This document shows positions 1 through 6,335 of a stretch of DNA of 33,866 bases, one piece after another. A program made the position numbers and the translations under genes. Below the pieces are notes generated by a model. That model searched no databases. It saw only the letters and a program-made list of their open reading frames with translations, and was not told where the DNA came from. The stretch is from a virus, in the IMG/VR virus record IMGVR_UViG_3300007276_000153, positions 1-33,866 of that record, one strand, 5' to 3'. Position 1 is the stretch's first letter, and the number at the start of each line of letters is the position of its first letter.

Positions 1-1
1 A

Positions 2-1243
2 ATATCCAATGCACAGCTTAAGCTAGGGAACAGTACTCAGGAAGAGACTGAGAGAGGACTCCAATTAGAGGCCAGCTTACTAGATGCAGAGACAGCTTCC
101 TTAAAGCTCAGGAAGGGTATAGCTACAGAGCTTAACTCATTAAGAAAAATGGATGCAGCAGAGAATGCAAAAGTAATAGCTGCAAAAAAGAAGGAACAGG
201 AAGAGAAGGATAAGAGGGATGAGGCTGACCTTCTTAAAATAGAGGAGGCTAGACAAAAGGAGCTAGATGATACTGAAGCCTTTGAGAAGCTTAAGAAGGA
301 AATAGAAGACGAAAGGAGACTAGCAGATGCTGAGTCTGAACAGGAGAGAGAGGAGATAGCCCTAGAGCTCCAGTTAGAAAAAGACATAGCAGAGCTAGAG
401 AAAATTACTGCAGATGCTGAGGAGAGAAATGCCCTCAAGCTTATGCTGGAGGAGAACTATCAGGATGCTTTATTAGAGCTTCAGATAGCTAAGCAGAAGG
501 CTGGAGATGATGCTGTGGCTAAGGCCTTTGATGCAGAGCTTAAGAAAAAGAATAAACATGAGGGAGAGGTATTTAATATAGCTAATGCATTTGCTCAGAA
601 GACACTAGGACTTTTAGGAGATTCCTTATTCGCTAGGATAGCTGGTGTAGGAGTGGAGGCAGCTCTTAAAATAGCTCAGGTTAAGATGAGTGAGAAGCAG
701 GCTAATGCTGAGGTAGCAAGCTCTACCAATATTGCTATAGCAAAAGCCATAGCAGCCAGTCCATTAACACTAGGCCAGCCACTAGCTGGAGTATTATTGG
801 CAGCAGGAGCTGCTGCTACTGGAGGTAATATAGCTTCCAGTAAGATAGCCACTCAGAGTATATTAAAGAATGCTGCTATAGGAGCAGCAGGAGCAGGAGT
901 GTCCTCTATTAAGTTTGCAGATGGTGGTATTTTATCTGGTGCCAGCCATGCAGCTGGAGGCATTCCTACACCTTATGGAGAACTAGAGGGAGGAGAGGCC
1001 ATTATTAATACTAGAAGCACTGCATTATTTGCTCCACTCCTGTCTGCTATTAACGAAGCTGGAGGAGGTAAGAAGTTTGCAGATGGTGGTATATTAGGCA
1101 GCGAAATGGCAGGAGCTGGAGGATTAGACTATGATAGGATAGCTGAGGCAATGGCTGCCCTACCAGCTCCTAGAGTGGCTGTGGATGAGATAGCTGAAGT
1201 AAGCAATAGAGTGAGTATTATAGAGAGCCAAGCTACTACCTAG
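2..1243 (+). CDS. Tail tape measure protein, C-terminal part (5' end outside window)
   Basis: The frame is open from the first bases and the gene's start lies upstream of the window. The first half is charged and Glu/Lys/Ala-rich, typical of a long coiled coil. A hydrophobic Ala/Gly-rich stretch follows (about 600-870), and then a Gly-rich tail with two KFADGGIL copies and the motif ELEGGEAIIN. That tail is characteristic of tape measure proteins in Bacteroidetes phages. Such proteins set tail length and are expelled during DNA entry. The gene ends in two consecutive TAG codons just before a terminator. A tail gene also runs off the right end of the window, so the two ends probably belong to one tail module. 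The family is fairly sure; the total length cannot be known from here. Confidence 0.85.
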   Translation: MSNAQLKLGNSTQEETERGLQLEASLLDAETASLKLRKGIATELNSLRKMDAAENAKVIAAKKKEQEEKDKRDEADLLKIEEARQKELDDTEAFEKLKKEIEDERRLADAESEQEREEIALELQLEKDIAELEKITADAEERNALKLMLEENYQDALLELQIAKQKAGDDAVAKAFDAELKKKNKHEGEVFNIANAFAQKTLGLLGDSLFARIAGVGVEAALKIAQVKMSEKQANAEVASSTNIAIAKAIAASPLTLGQPLAGVLLAAGAAATGGNIASSKIATQSILKNAAIGAAGAGVSSIKFADGGILSGASHAAGGIPTPYGELEGGEAIINTRSTALFAPLLSAINEAGGGKKFADGGILGSEMAGAGGLDYDRIAEAMAALPAPRVAVDEIAEVSNRVSIIESQATT

Positions 1244-1261
1244 TAGAAGGCTACATATTAT

Positions 1262-1292
1262 AGCAGGAGGCAACTAAGCTTCCTGCTTTTTT
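1262..1292 (+). terminator. Rho-independent terminator after tape measure gene
   Basis: The arms AGCAGGA and TCCTGCT form a 7-bp stem, and the second arm runs into six T residues. It lies 18 bases after the tape measure stop and before a promoter-like sequence, so it separates the tail operon from the next unit. Confidence 0.85.
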
Positions 1293-1302
1293 GACCCTAA
1301 CC

Positions 1303-1333
1303 TTAGGATATATGATAATTTTTTGTATCTTTG
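1303..1333 (+). promoter_or_regulatory. Bacteroidota-type promoter (TTAG, 19 bases, TATCTTTG)
   Basis: TATCTTTG at 1326-1333 is an exact match to the Bacteroides -7 consensus TAnnTTTG. TTAG at 1303-1306 lies 19 bases upstream, where a TTTG-like -33 element is expected. The site sits between a terminator and the first gene of a run of small genes. The same -7 octamer and following bases recur at 3253. The start site is not proven but should be near 1338-1341. Confidence 0.7.
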
Positions 1334-1336
1334 TTT

Positions 1337-1379
1337 CAGTGGGAGAGAAAACCCCTCCCTATAAAACAGGCTAAAAGCC
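1337..1379 (+). promoter_or_regulatory. 5' leader with hairpin (GGGAG/CTCCC) and GCTAAAAG element
   Basis: The predicted transcript begins near GTGGGAG. GGGAG (1341-1345) can pair with CTCCC (1355-1359). A second small stem, GGC-TAAAA-GCC, lies at 1369-1379. GTGGGAG and GCTAAAAG both recur in the leader at 3261. It may stabilise the mRNA or serve as a protein-binding site; the function is inferred. Confidence 0.5.
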
Positions 1380-1395
1380 ACAATATCAGAGAGTT

Positions 1396-1656
1396 ATGAG
1401 TACAAAAGCACAAAAAAGAAGAGAGTTAAAAGGGATTAGAGCTATTATTGAGAGCAGAACCCACTTCCAGTTAGGCCACTATACTGAGATGTATCAGAGC
1501 ATAGAGGCGAAAAAAGACAGTATTAGAATTACTGAGGATTCAGATAGATTATACCATGCCTTAGAGCTTTTAAGGTACTGTGATGACAGTATGAATGTAG
1601 CTCCTGAGATTAGAATGATTAATGGTAAGATGGTAATAGATATTAAAACTAGATAA
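1396..1656 (+). CDS. Hypothetical protein (86 aa)
   Basis: I do not recognise this family. The protein is basic at the N-terminus (KAQKRRELKG) and otherwise mixed charged, with no membrane segment. The ATG at 1396 is the first start after the leader and has no Shine-Dalgarno sequence. It heads a tight run of small genes (1396-3227) downstream of the 1326 promoter, a position typical of early phage genes that act on the host. It ends in TAA, two bases before the next ATG. Confidence 0.7.
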   Translation: MSTKAQKRRELKGIRAIIESRTHFQLGHYTEMYQSIEAKKDSIRITEDSDRLYHALELLRYCDDSMNVAPEIRMINGKMVIDIKTR

Positions 1657-1658
1657 TT

Positions 1659-2018
1659 ATGATACAAGTATTATTTTTTGCAGCCTCATGGATGAAAAGG
1701 TGGGGCTGCCACAGAACAGCTAGGAAGGTCTCTAAGGTTCAATGGTTCCTAGAAGACGTAGAAGAGAAGGGCTTTAAATTTATACTCCTTAGAACTATCT
1801 GGAGGATGCTAGAGAAGCTAGACTCTGGAGAGTGGGAGAGTGGAGAGACAGCTCCCTACTGTGGCCATGCGTACAGCAGGTATGAGAATAAGTATCTGGG
1901 TGCCTCATTCCATGAGGGAGATGGTGGTGGCAGTACTAAATTCTCAGTATTTGGATATAAATTATACTATGAGAACATAGAAGGAGAGCAGTATTTTATA
2001 CAACAAACAAACAAATAG
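1659..2018 (+). CDS. Hypothetical protein (119 aa)
   Basis: The family is not recognised. The N-terminal 40 residues mix hydrophobic and basic positions (FFAASWMKRWG), possibly a short amphipathic segment rather than a signal peptide. The C-terminal half contains a Gly-rich stretch (EGDGGGSTKFSVFGY) and many Tyr residues. The start is two bases after the preceding stop. An internal ATG (codon 12) is an alternative start. The gene ends in TAG, six bases before the next ATG. Confidence 0.65.
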   Translation: MIQVLFFAASWMKRWGCHRTARKVSKVQWFLEDVEEKGFKFILLRTIWRMLEKLDSGEWESGETAPYCGHAYSRYENKYLGASFHEGDGGGSTKFSVFGYKLYYENIEGEQYFIQQTNK

Positions 2019-2023
2019 AAATT

Positions 2024-2383
2024 ATGAACAGAGTAAAGATATTAGTAGATTCAAAAGGAATAGTAATAGGAGCAGACAGCAACGTAGGGAAACTCCCTCT
2101 TATGCCTATAAGCTATGAGGAGTACATAGAGAGCCTCCTAGAGGCTAATCAGGCTCATGCCTATATAGTAGAGGTCTGGAGGTATGATGAGCCTATAATG
2201 GCCTTTCATTCAGCTGTACCAGCTGTAAGAGTGTACTTTAATAATAAGGCTAAAATCACAGTAACAGTAGAAGCCTATGGAGGAGGAGAGTATAAGCTTA
2301 GTACCTACATAGATGGAGAGCACTCAGTTAATGAGGAGGCTACTCTAGAGGACGTTAATAATATTTTAAAACTATACATATAA
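2024..2383 (+). CDS. Hypothetical protein (119 aa)
   Basis: The protein is soluble and acidic, with no recognised family. Alternating hydrophobic stretches (AYIVEVWRYDEPIMAF, KITVTVEAYGGGEYKLSTY) suggest a small beta-rich fold. Its stop overlaps the next start in a TAATG junction, so the two genes are probably translationally coupled. Codon use matches its neighbours. Confidence 0.7.
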   Translation: MNRVKILVDSKGIVIGADSNVGKLPLMPISYEEYIESLLEANQAHAYIVEVWRYDEPIMAFHSAVPAVRVYFNNKAKITVTVEAYGGGEYKLSTYIDGEHSVNEEATLEDVNNILKLYI

Positions 2384-2598
2384 TGGACATAGATAACAAG
2401 CATACAAGAGCAGCTCTCCTGAGAGAGCTAAGGAATGTAAGGAATGAAATAGATATACTAGAGGCTAATATTAATAAGCCTATAGAGGAGAGAGATATAG
2501 ACGTCTGGAGCTTTAATATAGCTCTACACTTTCTAGCCCTCAACAGGGAGGAGATAATCGTAGAAGCTCTAACAGATAACAAACTATATAACTACTAA
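2383..2598 (+). CDS. Hypothetical protein (71 aa)
   Basis: This is a short, charged, mostly helical-looking protein (RAALLRELRNVRNEIDILEA) with heptad-like leucine/isoleucine spacing in the first 35 residues, so a small coiled coil is possible. It starts at a TAATG overlap with the upstream gene and is followed one base later by the next ATG. The family is unknown. The reverse-strand reading frame over it is treated as a shadow because the + strand fits the operon. Confidence 0.65.
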   Translation: MDIDNKHTRAALLRELRNVRNEIDILEANINKPIEERDIDVWSFNIALHFLALNREEIIVEALTDNKLYNY

Positions 2599-2599
2599 T

Positions 2600-2794
2600 A
2601 TGATACTATACAAGATAGAGCACAGTGACTCCAATCATACCACAGCTTTTTATGACAGGAGCATAAGGATGTGGACACTGCAAGAGTTTTACCTAGAGGA
2701 TGGATTACAAAAAGAGTTCCCTACTCAATACTACCACAGTAAGGAGGAGATGTTAAAAGACAATATTAACCTTAAAGACGCATTACAGCTATGA
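2600..2794 (+). CDS. Hypothetical protein (64 aa)
   Basis: A small soluble protein rich in aromatic residues and His, with no recognisable motif. It sits one base after the preceding stop and overlaps the next start by four bases (ATGA). Spacing and codon use support it as a real gene; no function can be assigned. Confidence 0.6.
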   Translation: MILYKIEHSDSNHTTAFYDRSIRMWTLQEFYLEDGLQKEFPTQYYHSKEEMLKDNINLKDALQL

Positions 2795-2958
2795 ACCAGA
2801 ACGAAATGATAGCACTGCTCCAGATTTACATTCATGTGATGACTGGCCAGCAGGTAAATATAACTCCCAGAATGGGAGAGGCAGGAGCTCTATTAGCAGC
2901 CTATACAGTGGCAGCTAAATGGTACTCAGATAATAATATTAAAATAACCCAGATATGA
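2791..2958 (+). CDS. Hypothetical small protein (55 aa)
   Basis: A small gene starting in an ATGA overlap with the upstream stop (ATG 2791) and ending in another ATGA overlap with the next gene (stop 2956-2958). The protein begins MNQNEMIALLQIYI and has a helical, Ala-rich middle (GEAGALLAAYTVAAKWY). It fills what would otherwise be a 160-base gap, and the two overlaps are strong support. No family is recognised. Confidence 0.6.
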   Translation: MNQNEMIALLQIYIHVMTGQQVNITPRMGEAGALLAAYTVAAKWYSDNNIKITQI

Positions 2959-3227
2959 ATGTAAAAGAATGGATTAAGCTAGGAGTAGCTAAGCACAAAG
3001 ACTATGGCCTAGTACAGGTATTAGGAGCTAAGCTAGGAGCCAAGAGTATGGTAGATATTAAATGTATCCAGAGAGGCAAAGGCTGGAATGAAGAGCTGGA
3101 GAGGTATGAGATATATAGAGAGACTACTCAGTGGAGCCCTGAGGGTAGAACCATTAAGAGAGGGTTCACTCAGAGAGATGAGTATGGTACCTTAGATACT
3201 GTGAACATTAAAGATTTAAGCAGATAA
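2955..3227 (+). CDS. Hypothetical protein (90 aa)
   Basis: The protein is basic and beta-looking (YGLVQVLGAKLGAKSMVDIKC, then repeated polar/aromatic strands). It is the last gene of the first small-gene unit. It ends TAA with an overlapping TAG two codon positions on, and a second promoter follows within 30 bases. The family is not recognised. There is no membrane segment. Confidence 0.65.
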   Translation: MNVKEWIKLGVAKHKDYGLVQVLGAKLGAKSMVDIKCIQRGKGWNEELERYEIYRETTQWSPEGRTIKRGFTQRDEYGTLDTVNIKDLSR

Positions 3228-3252
3228 TAGTAGGAAAATCCAATTAAAATGT

Positions 3253-3260
3253 TATCTTTG
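3253..3260 (+). promoter_or_regulatory. Second Bacteroidota-type promoter (TATCTTTG)
   Basis: The -7 octamer TATCTTTG is identical to the one at 1326-1333 and is followed by TTT and then GTGGGAG, as in the first leader. No good -33 TTTG is visible, only TAG-type sequence around 3230. It lies between the stop at 3227 and the start at 3307. Confidence 0.6.
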
Positions 3261-3290
3261 TTTGGTGGGAGGGATACTCCTCCTGCCAAA
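3261..3290 (+). promoter_or_regulatory. Strong 12-bp leader hairpin next to promoter
   Basis: The arms 3261-3272 (TTTGGTGGGAGG) and 3279-3290 (CCTCCTGCCAAA) pair over 12 positions, including two G-T wobbles, with a six-base loop. There is no T tract, so it is not a terminator. It is followed by GCTAAAAG (3295-3302), which is shared with the leader at 1370-1377. It probably caps the mRNA, or the DNA inverted repeat binds a regulator. Confidence 0.55.
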
Positions 3291-3306
3291 TATAAGCTAA
3301 AAGACT

Positions 3307-3543
3307 ATGACACAGCCAGTTAACCTAATTTACAATGAGACGAAAAAGAGAAAAGCTACTCCTAATGAGATAGCCAAGTATTTAATTATGGACAAATTTG
3401 ACCAGTTATGTGACAACTTAGGAGAGCAGTTCGGAACTGAGCACCTGAATGAAGACCAACTTAGTGAGGTAATGAGACACATAGAGAAGCATGAGATGGC
3501 ACTTATTAAGAAATTTAATTTAGACTATATAATACTTAAATAG
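3307..3543 (+). CDS. Hypothetical protein (78 aa)
   Basis: First gene behind the second promoter-leader. It is a small charged protein with helical character (GEQFGTEHLNEDQLSEVMRH). No family is recognised. It ends in TAG directly abutting the next ATG (TAGATG), so the ribosome could re-initiate at once. Confidence 0.65.
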   Translation: MTQPVNLIYNETKKRKATPNEIAKYLIMDKFDQLCDNLGEQFGTEHLNEDQLSEVMRHIEKHEMALIKKFNLDYIILK

Positions 3544-3918
3544 ATGAGACGAACTAAAGCAGCAATTCAGCACGCAGAGTATGTAAAGGATGTATTAGAT
3601 TACAAATACTTTATTTTTGATTTTGAGACTCAGAGATTCGCTACAGGATATGAGTCTAAGGAGGATGCTAAGGAAGTCCTAGAGGACTATAGCTATGCAG
3701 AGATTAATACATATAAGCAGGCAGCTTTAAGAGGCAGAGGAGATGCCTTAGCTATGTTTATTTCAAAGTGTATAGATTTCAGACCTGTGCAACTTAAGGG
3801 AGGTATGATGGTACAAGCCAAATGTGAGCACATGAACGCTGAGAATAGAAACACCGTATATGTTCAGATAGGTACCTCTCACTGGTATGAAGAGAAGAGT
3901 AATATTATTAAAAAATAG
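3544..3918 (+). CDS. Hypothetical protein (124 aa)
   Basis: A soluble protein with an N-terminal segment YFIFDFETQRFATGYESKEDA. The phrase 'FDFET' recalls exonuclease DEDD motifs, but the protein is too short and lacks the other acidic motifs, so I do not call it a nuclease. The C-terminus is basic. The start abuts the upstream stop and the stop TAG lies four bases before the next ATG. Confidence 0.65.
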   Translation: MRRTKAAIQHAEYVKDVLDYKYFIFDFETQRFATGYESKEDAKEVLEDYSYAEINTYKQAALRGRGDALAMFISKCIDFRPVQLKGGMMVQAKCEHMNAENRNTVYVQIGTSHWYEEKSNIIKK

Positions 3919-3922
3919 AGAT

Positions 3923-4339
3923 ATGGCAGATAAGTATAATTACCTAGTAAACTCGGAGACTGTAGAGGTCTCTGAGTTCAGTGACATAGATATGGTAGGA
4001 ACCATTACTAAAGGAGAGGATGTATTAATGATATATCCATATAGCTTAGACTACCTCCTGTGGGATGGCCACTGTAAGGCTACTACTATGATAGAGATAA
4101 TTAAGCTGGCACAGCATATTCAGTTGAAGTGGCTAGCAGAGAATGACTCTAATACTATTACTAAAGGCTTCAGGAAGCTCATAAGACAGGCTCACTGGAA
4201 TTTAAAGTATAGCCTTAACCCTGCAGATATTAAGCAGTACAGAGCAGATATGGAGTCCCTGCAGGTATATATAGATAAGTATAATGAGGAGATTCAAGAG
4301 GAGCTCCATGCTATCTATAAATCGTATAAAGAATTTTAA
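3923..4339 (+). CDS. Hypothetical protein (138 aa)
   Basis: I chose the ATG at 3923 (MADKYNYLVN) rather than the in-frame ATG at 3887, because 3887 would overlap the upstream gene by 32 bases and the 3923 site follows the common TAG-spaced-ATATG junction. The protein is helical, with a long C-terminal stretch (DIKQYRADMESLQVYIDKY) that could be a coiled coil. Family unknown. Confidence 0.65.
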   Translation: MADKYNYLVNSETVEVSEFSDIDMVGTITKGEDVLMIYPYSLDYLLWDGHCKATTMIEIIKLAQHIQLKWLAENDSNTITKGFRKLIRQAHWNLKYSLNPADIKQYRADMESLQVYIDKYNEEIQEELHAIYKSYKEF

Positions 4340-4364
4340 TTTTAACCCTTAAATATTTTAAATT

Positions 4365-4823
4365 ATGAGTGAAGTACAGAGTATTATTAAAAATGTACAG
4401 TCTTCAGGAACATGGGATAGTCCTCATGGAATGCTGTATAAATTCGATTATGAGTTTGAAGATGGTATGGTACTATCTGCGAACCATAAGACTGAGCAGC
4501 CAGTGGCTGCAGGTAGTGAAGCCTTCTATACTGTAACAGGAGAGAATAACTTTGGTAAAAGAGGCAAAGTATCCAGAACCAGTACAGCTAATTTCAATGG
4601 TGGAGGGGCTCCACAGGCACAGGCTCCTAGAAGTAACACAGCTCCCAGAGCTGTAGCTTCAGCTTCTGGAGATAAGGATAGAGCCTTTGCTCTAAGCTAT
4701 GCTAAGGATTTAGCTGTGGCTAATCTTAACAGCTCAGTAGTGGCTCCTTATGGTTCTAATGCTCAGTTAATGGAAGAGCTATTCTTAAATGCAGATACTA
4801 TGCTAATCTGGTTAAAGAAATAG
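4365..4823 (+). CDS. Possible OB-fold single-stranded DNA-binding protein (152 aa)
   Basis: Residues 1-65 look like a compact beta domain (GTWDSPHGMLYKFDYEFEDG, EAFYTVTG, KRGKVSR). They resemble small OB-fold proteins in phage replication regions. A low-complexity Ala/Pro/Gln linker (about 75-100) and a helical C-terminal domain follow. The A-rich start context (TTTTAAATT before ATG) suggests strong translation. Position among early genes fits a DNA-binding accessory. The assignment rests on pattern resemblance only; an unrelated small beta protein cannot be excluded. Confidence 0.45.
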   Translation: MSEVQSIIKNVQSSGTWDSPHGMLYKFDYEFEDGMVLSANHKTEQPVAAGSEAFYTVTGENNFGKRGKVSRTSTANFNGGGAPQAQAPRSNTAPRAVASASGDKDRAFALSYAKDLAVANLNSSVVAPYGSNAQLMEELFLNADTMLIWLKK

Positions 4824-4825
4824 AT

Positions 4826-4912
4826 ATGACTGAGACTGAAGTAGGTGTACTTATAATATGCTTCTACATAGGAGCTATGATAGTACTTAGAATAATAGTA
4901 GGAGATGATTAA
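4826..4912 (+). CDS. Small membrane protein (28 aa)
   Basis: ATG at 4826, in a TAGATATG junction with the previous gene, opens a 28-residue protein that is almost one hydrophobic segment (VGVLIICFYIGAMIVLRIIV). It ends TAA just before a terminator. A single-span membrane peptide is likely; its role is unknown. Confidence 0.5.
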   Translation: MTETEVGVLIICFYIGAMIVLRIIVGDD

Positions 4913-4919
4913 TTAATCA

Positions 4920-4939
4920 GGGAGCTTCGGCTCCCTTTT
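4920..4939 (+). terminator. Rho-independent terminator (GGGAGC-TTCG-GCTCCC-TTTT)
   Basis: A perfect 6-bp stem closed by a TTCG tetraloop and followed by TTTT. It ends the unit that begins at the 3253 promoter. Confidence 0.9.
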
Positions 4940-4951
4940 AAAACTTGAATT

Positions 4952-5248
4952 ATGATTAGAGCAATTTTTAAAGGATTTTACTGGATAGTGGAAACTCCAT
5001 TCTTACTTATCTATCTGCTGGTAGAGACAGTGCTGGATATTGTAGTCCCAGATGATGAGCCACTAGACTTCTCCCTTCTGGAGGATATAGAGCTGGATGG
5101 TGTAGATTTTAATGACTACCCAGATTTTGTAGATGCCTATGTAGCTTATGCTACCTATAAGGGAGATGAGCTTACAGATGAGCAGTATAATGAGGTAAAT
5201 GATAACAGTGACTTTGTCTATGATGAAGTCCAAAAATATATATACTAA
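4952..5248 (+). CDS. Membrane-anchored acidic protein (98 aa)
   Basis: An N-terminal hydrophobic span (about residues 8-32, WIVETPFLLIYLLVETVLDIV) is followed by a very acidic, Asp/Glu/Tyr-rich domain (about 35-98). The topology suggests a membrane anchor with a charged soluble tail. No family is recognised. It starts 12 bases after a terminator and overlaps the next gene in TAATG. Confidence 0.65.
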   Translation: MIRAIFKGFYWIVETPFLLIYLLVETVLDIVVPDDEPLDFSLLEDIELDGVDFNDYPDFVDAYVAYATYKGDELTDEQYNEVNDNSDFVYDEVQKYIY

Positions 5249-5361
5249 TGAGAGACAGGATACAGAATGTAGTAGTATTTGTAGTGGTAAGCTTCATTAT
5301 AGTAGCAGTAGCTCTGCTGGCCACTAGAGGACTAATGAGACTAAGCCAGCTACTTAACTAA
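5248..5361 (+). CDS. Small membrane protein (37 aa)
   Basis: This short gene has TAATG overlaps on both sides (5246-5250 and 5359-5363). It starts MRDRIQN, has one strong hydrophobic span (VVVFVVVSFIIVAVALLA), and ends in a short basic/polar tail. N-in membrane peptide. The two tight overlaps support it; function unknown. Confidence 0.6.
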   Translation: MRDRIQNVVVFVVVSFIIVAVALLATRGLMRLSQLLN

Positions 5362-5546
5362 TGAAGGTCTCTACTAAGCTATACTATCTACTAGGTAGGA
5401 AGTATAAGGATGAGCACAACCAAGAGAATGCAAACTTCAAGAGAGGCTATAGGCAGGCTCTTTTAGATGGCATGGTAATGGAGACTAAGCTCAACTCAGG
5501 AAAGGAAGTTTTTAATCTACAAAAAGAGAAAAATTATGGAATGTGA
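5361..5546 (+). CDS. Hypothetical protein (61 aa)
   Basis: A basic, Lys/Tyr/Asn-rich small protein (KYKDEHNQENANFKRGYRQA). The start overlaps the upstream stop by one base, and the 3' end overlaps the next gene by 11 bases. No recognisable domain. Confidence 0.55.
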   Translation: MKVSTKLYYLLGRKYKDEHNQENANFKRGYRQALLDGMVMETKLNSGKEVFNLQKEKNYGM

Positions 5547-5673
5547 TTATTGGCATAATAGGAACCCTATAACAGGCTGGATAGTATTCAGAGATGGCAG
5601 GGAAAGGAAAGGAACTTATAACCAATCGGATAATATATTCGATTCTAAAATTAGCAGCTTATGGGAGGATTAG
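5536..5673 (+). CDS. Hypothetical small protein (45 aa)
   Basis: ATG at 5536, in an A-rich context, gives MECDYWHNRNPITGW and continues to TAG at 5671-5673, overlapping its neighbours at both ends. It is rich in aromatic and charged residues, with no membrane segment. It fills the interval between the flanking genes. No function is visible. Confidence 0.5.
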   Translation: MECDYWHNRNPITGWIVFRDGRERKGTYNQSDNIFDSKISSLWED

Positions 5674-5882
5674 ATAAGTATTGGAGCGTGACTATGACTA
5701 ATACAGTCTATGAGAGTCTGGTGCCACTTGTAAGAGTCTCCTTCTTAAGTGAGAAGGTATTTTATAAGGACTATGAGGAGTATAAAGATGATGCTCAATT
5801 CATGATGCTCTACAGGAACTTTAAGAAAGCTAAGAAAGCTCTTGAGGATTATAAATATAATAAGAGGCATAGTGATAGTTGA
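5661..5882 (+). CDS. Hypothetical protein (73 aa)
   Basis: The start ATGGGAGG lies inside the end of the upstream gene. The C-terminal half is a charged helix rich in Lys, Asp and Tyr (KNFKKAKKALEDYK-like), possibly coiled coil. The family is not recognised. A reverse-strand frame here is taken as a shadow. Confidence 0.5.
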   Translation: MGGLDKYWSVTMTNTVYESLVPLVRVSFLSEKVFYKDYEEYKDDAQFMMLYRNFKKAKKALEDYKYNKRHSDS

Positions 5883-6039
5883 GATAATTGTAGAAGTAGA
5901 GGGTAGGGCTAAGCTCCTGCCCTTTATATTTAGTATTGATGGAAGCAGAAGTATTGAAGGCTGTATTAAAACAGTTATACATGAGCTCAGAGAAGCCCAG
6001 ATAAGTAAGTGGGTACTACATACCAAAGTTAGAAGATAA
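5872..6039 (+). CDS. Hypothetical protein with likely GTG start (55 aa)
   Basis: No ATG is available in this frame near the upstream stop. GTG at 5872 overlaps the previous gene by 11 bases and gives MIVEIIVEVEGRAKLLPF; TTG at 5842 is a longer alternative. The protein looks beta-alpha and soluble. It ends in a TAATG overlap with the next gene, which supports translation of this frame. Confidence 0.5.
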   Translation: MIVEIIVEVEGRAKLLPFIFSIDGSRSIEGCIKTVIHELREAQISKWVLHTKVRR

Positions 6040-6257
6040 TGGAAGGAAGGGACACCGTAATGATTCAGGGAGGCTATATGGTAAGTAGCCTAGTAGAAGG
6101 GAATAGATGGTTTATATATAGAGACCTATATGCTACCATACAGGTAGATGTAGTCTGGAACAATAGGAAGCAGAGAGTAGTGAGGAGCAGTATTAAGATG
6201 CCTACCTATATGCTTAGAGAAGTTAAAGCCCTCCTATTAAGTGCAGGTGTTATATAA
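6039..6257 (+). CDS. Hypothetical protein (72 aa)
   Basis: A small protein with probable beta strands (GGYMVSSLVEGNRWFIY, ATIQVDVVW) and a short C-terminal helix (MLREVKALLLSAGV). It begins in a TAATG overlap and is the last gene before the structured non-coding interval at 6258-6335. Family unknown. Confidence 0.6.
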   Translation: MEGRDTVMIQGGYMVSSLVEGNRWFIYRDLYATIQVDVVWNNRKQRVVRSSIKMPTYMLREVKALLLSAGVI

Positions 6258-6262
6258 ATTGC

Positions 6263-6320
6263 GTCCTTTTTAGGGCACCCCTCCCCTCCCTCTGGAGGTG
6301 GCTATATTAGGGCTAATAGC
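6263..6320 (+). promoter_or_regulatory. Structured C-rich intergenic leader
   Basis: CCTCC (6285-6289) pairs with GGAGG (6294-6298) across a CTCT loop; a second upstream CCTCC (6280-6284) can compete for the same arm. A second hairpin at 6301-6320 pairs GCTA..TTAG with CTAATAGC around a two-base bulge. GCTAATAG echoes the GCTAAAAG of the other two leaders. No TAnnTTTG promoter is visible. It probably controls what follows, but the mode is unknown. Confidence 0.45.
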
Positions 6321-6335
6321 ATTATCATATTCGCA

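Noticed and set aside
37-438. Reverse-strand open frame over the tape measure, Ser-rich
   Set aside because: It is the antisense of a Glu/Ala/Lys-rich coiled coil, which yields Ser/Leu/Phe-rich shadows. No promoter or start context fits.
3544-3918. DEDD exonuclease suggested by FDFET
   Set aside because: Only the first acidic motif is present in 124 residues; the other two are not seen.
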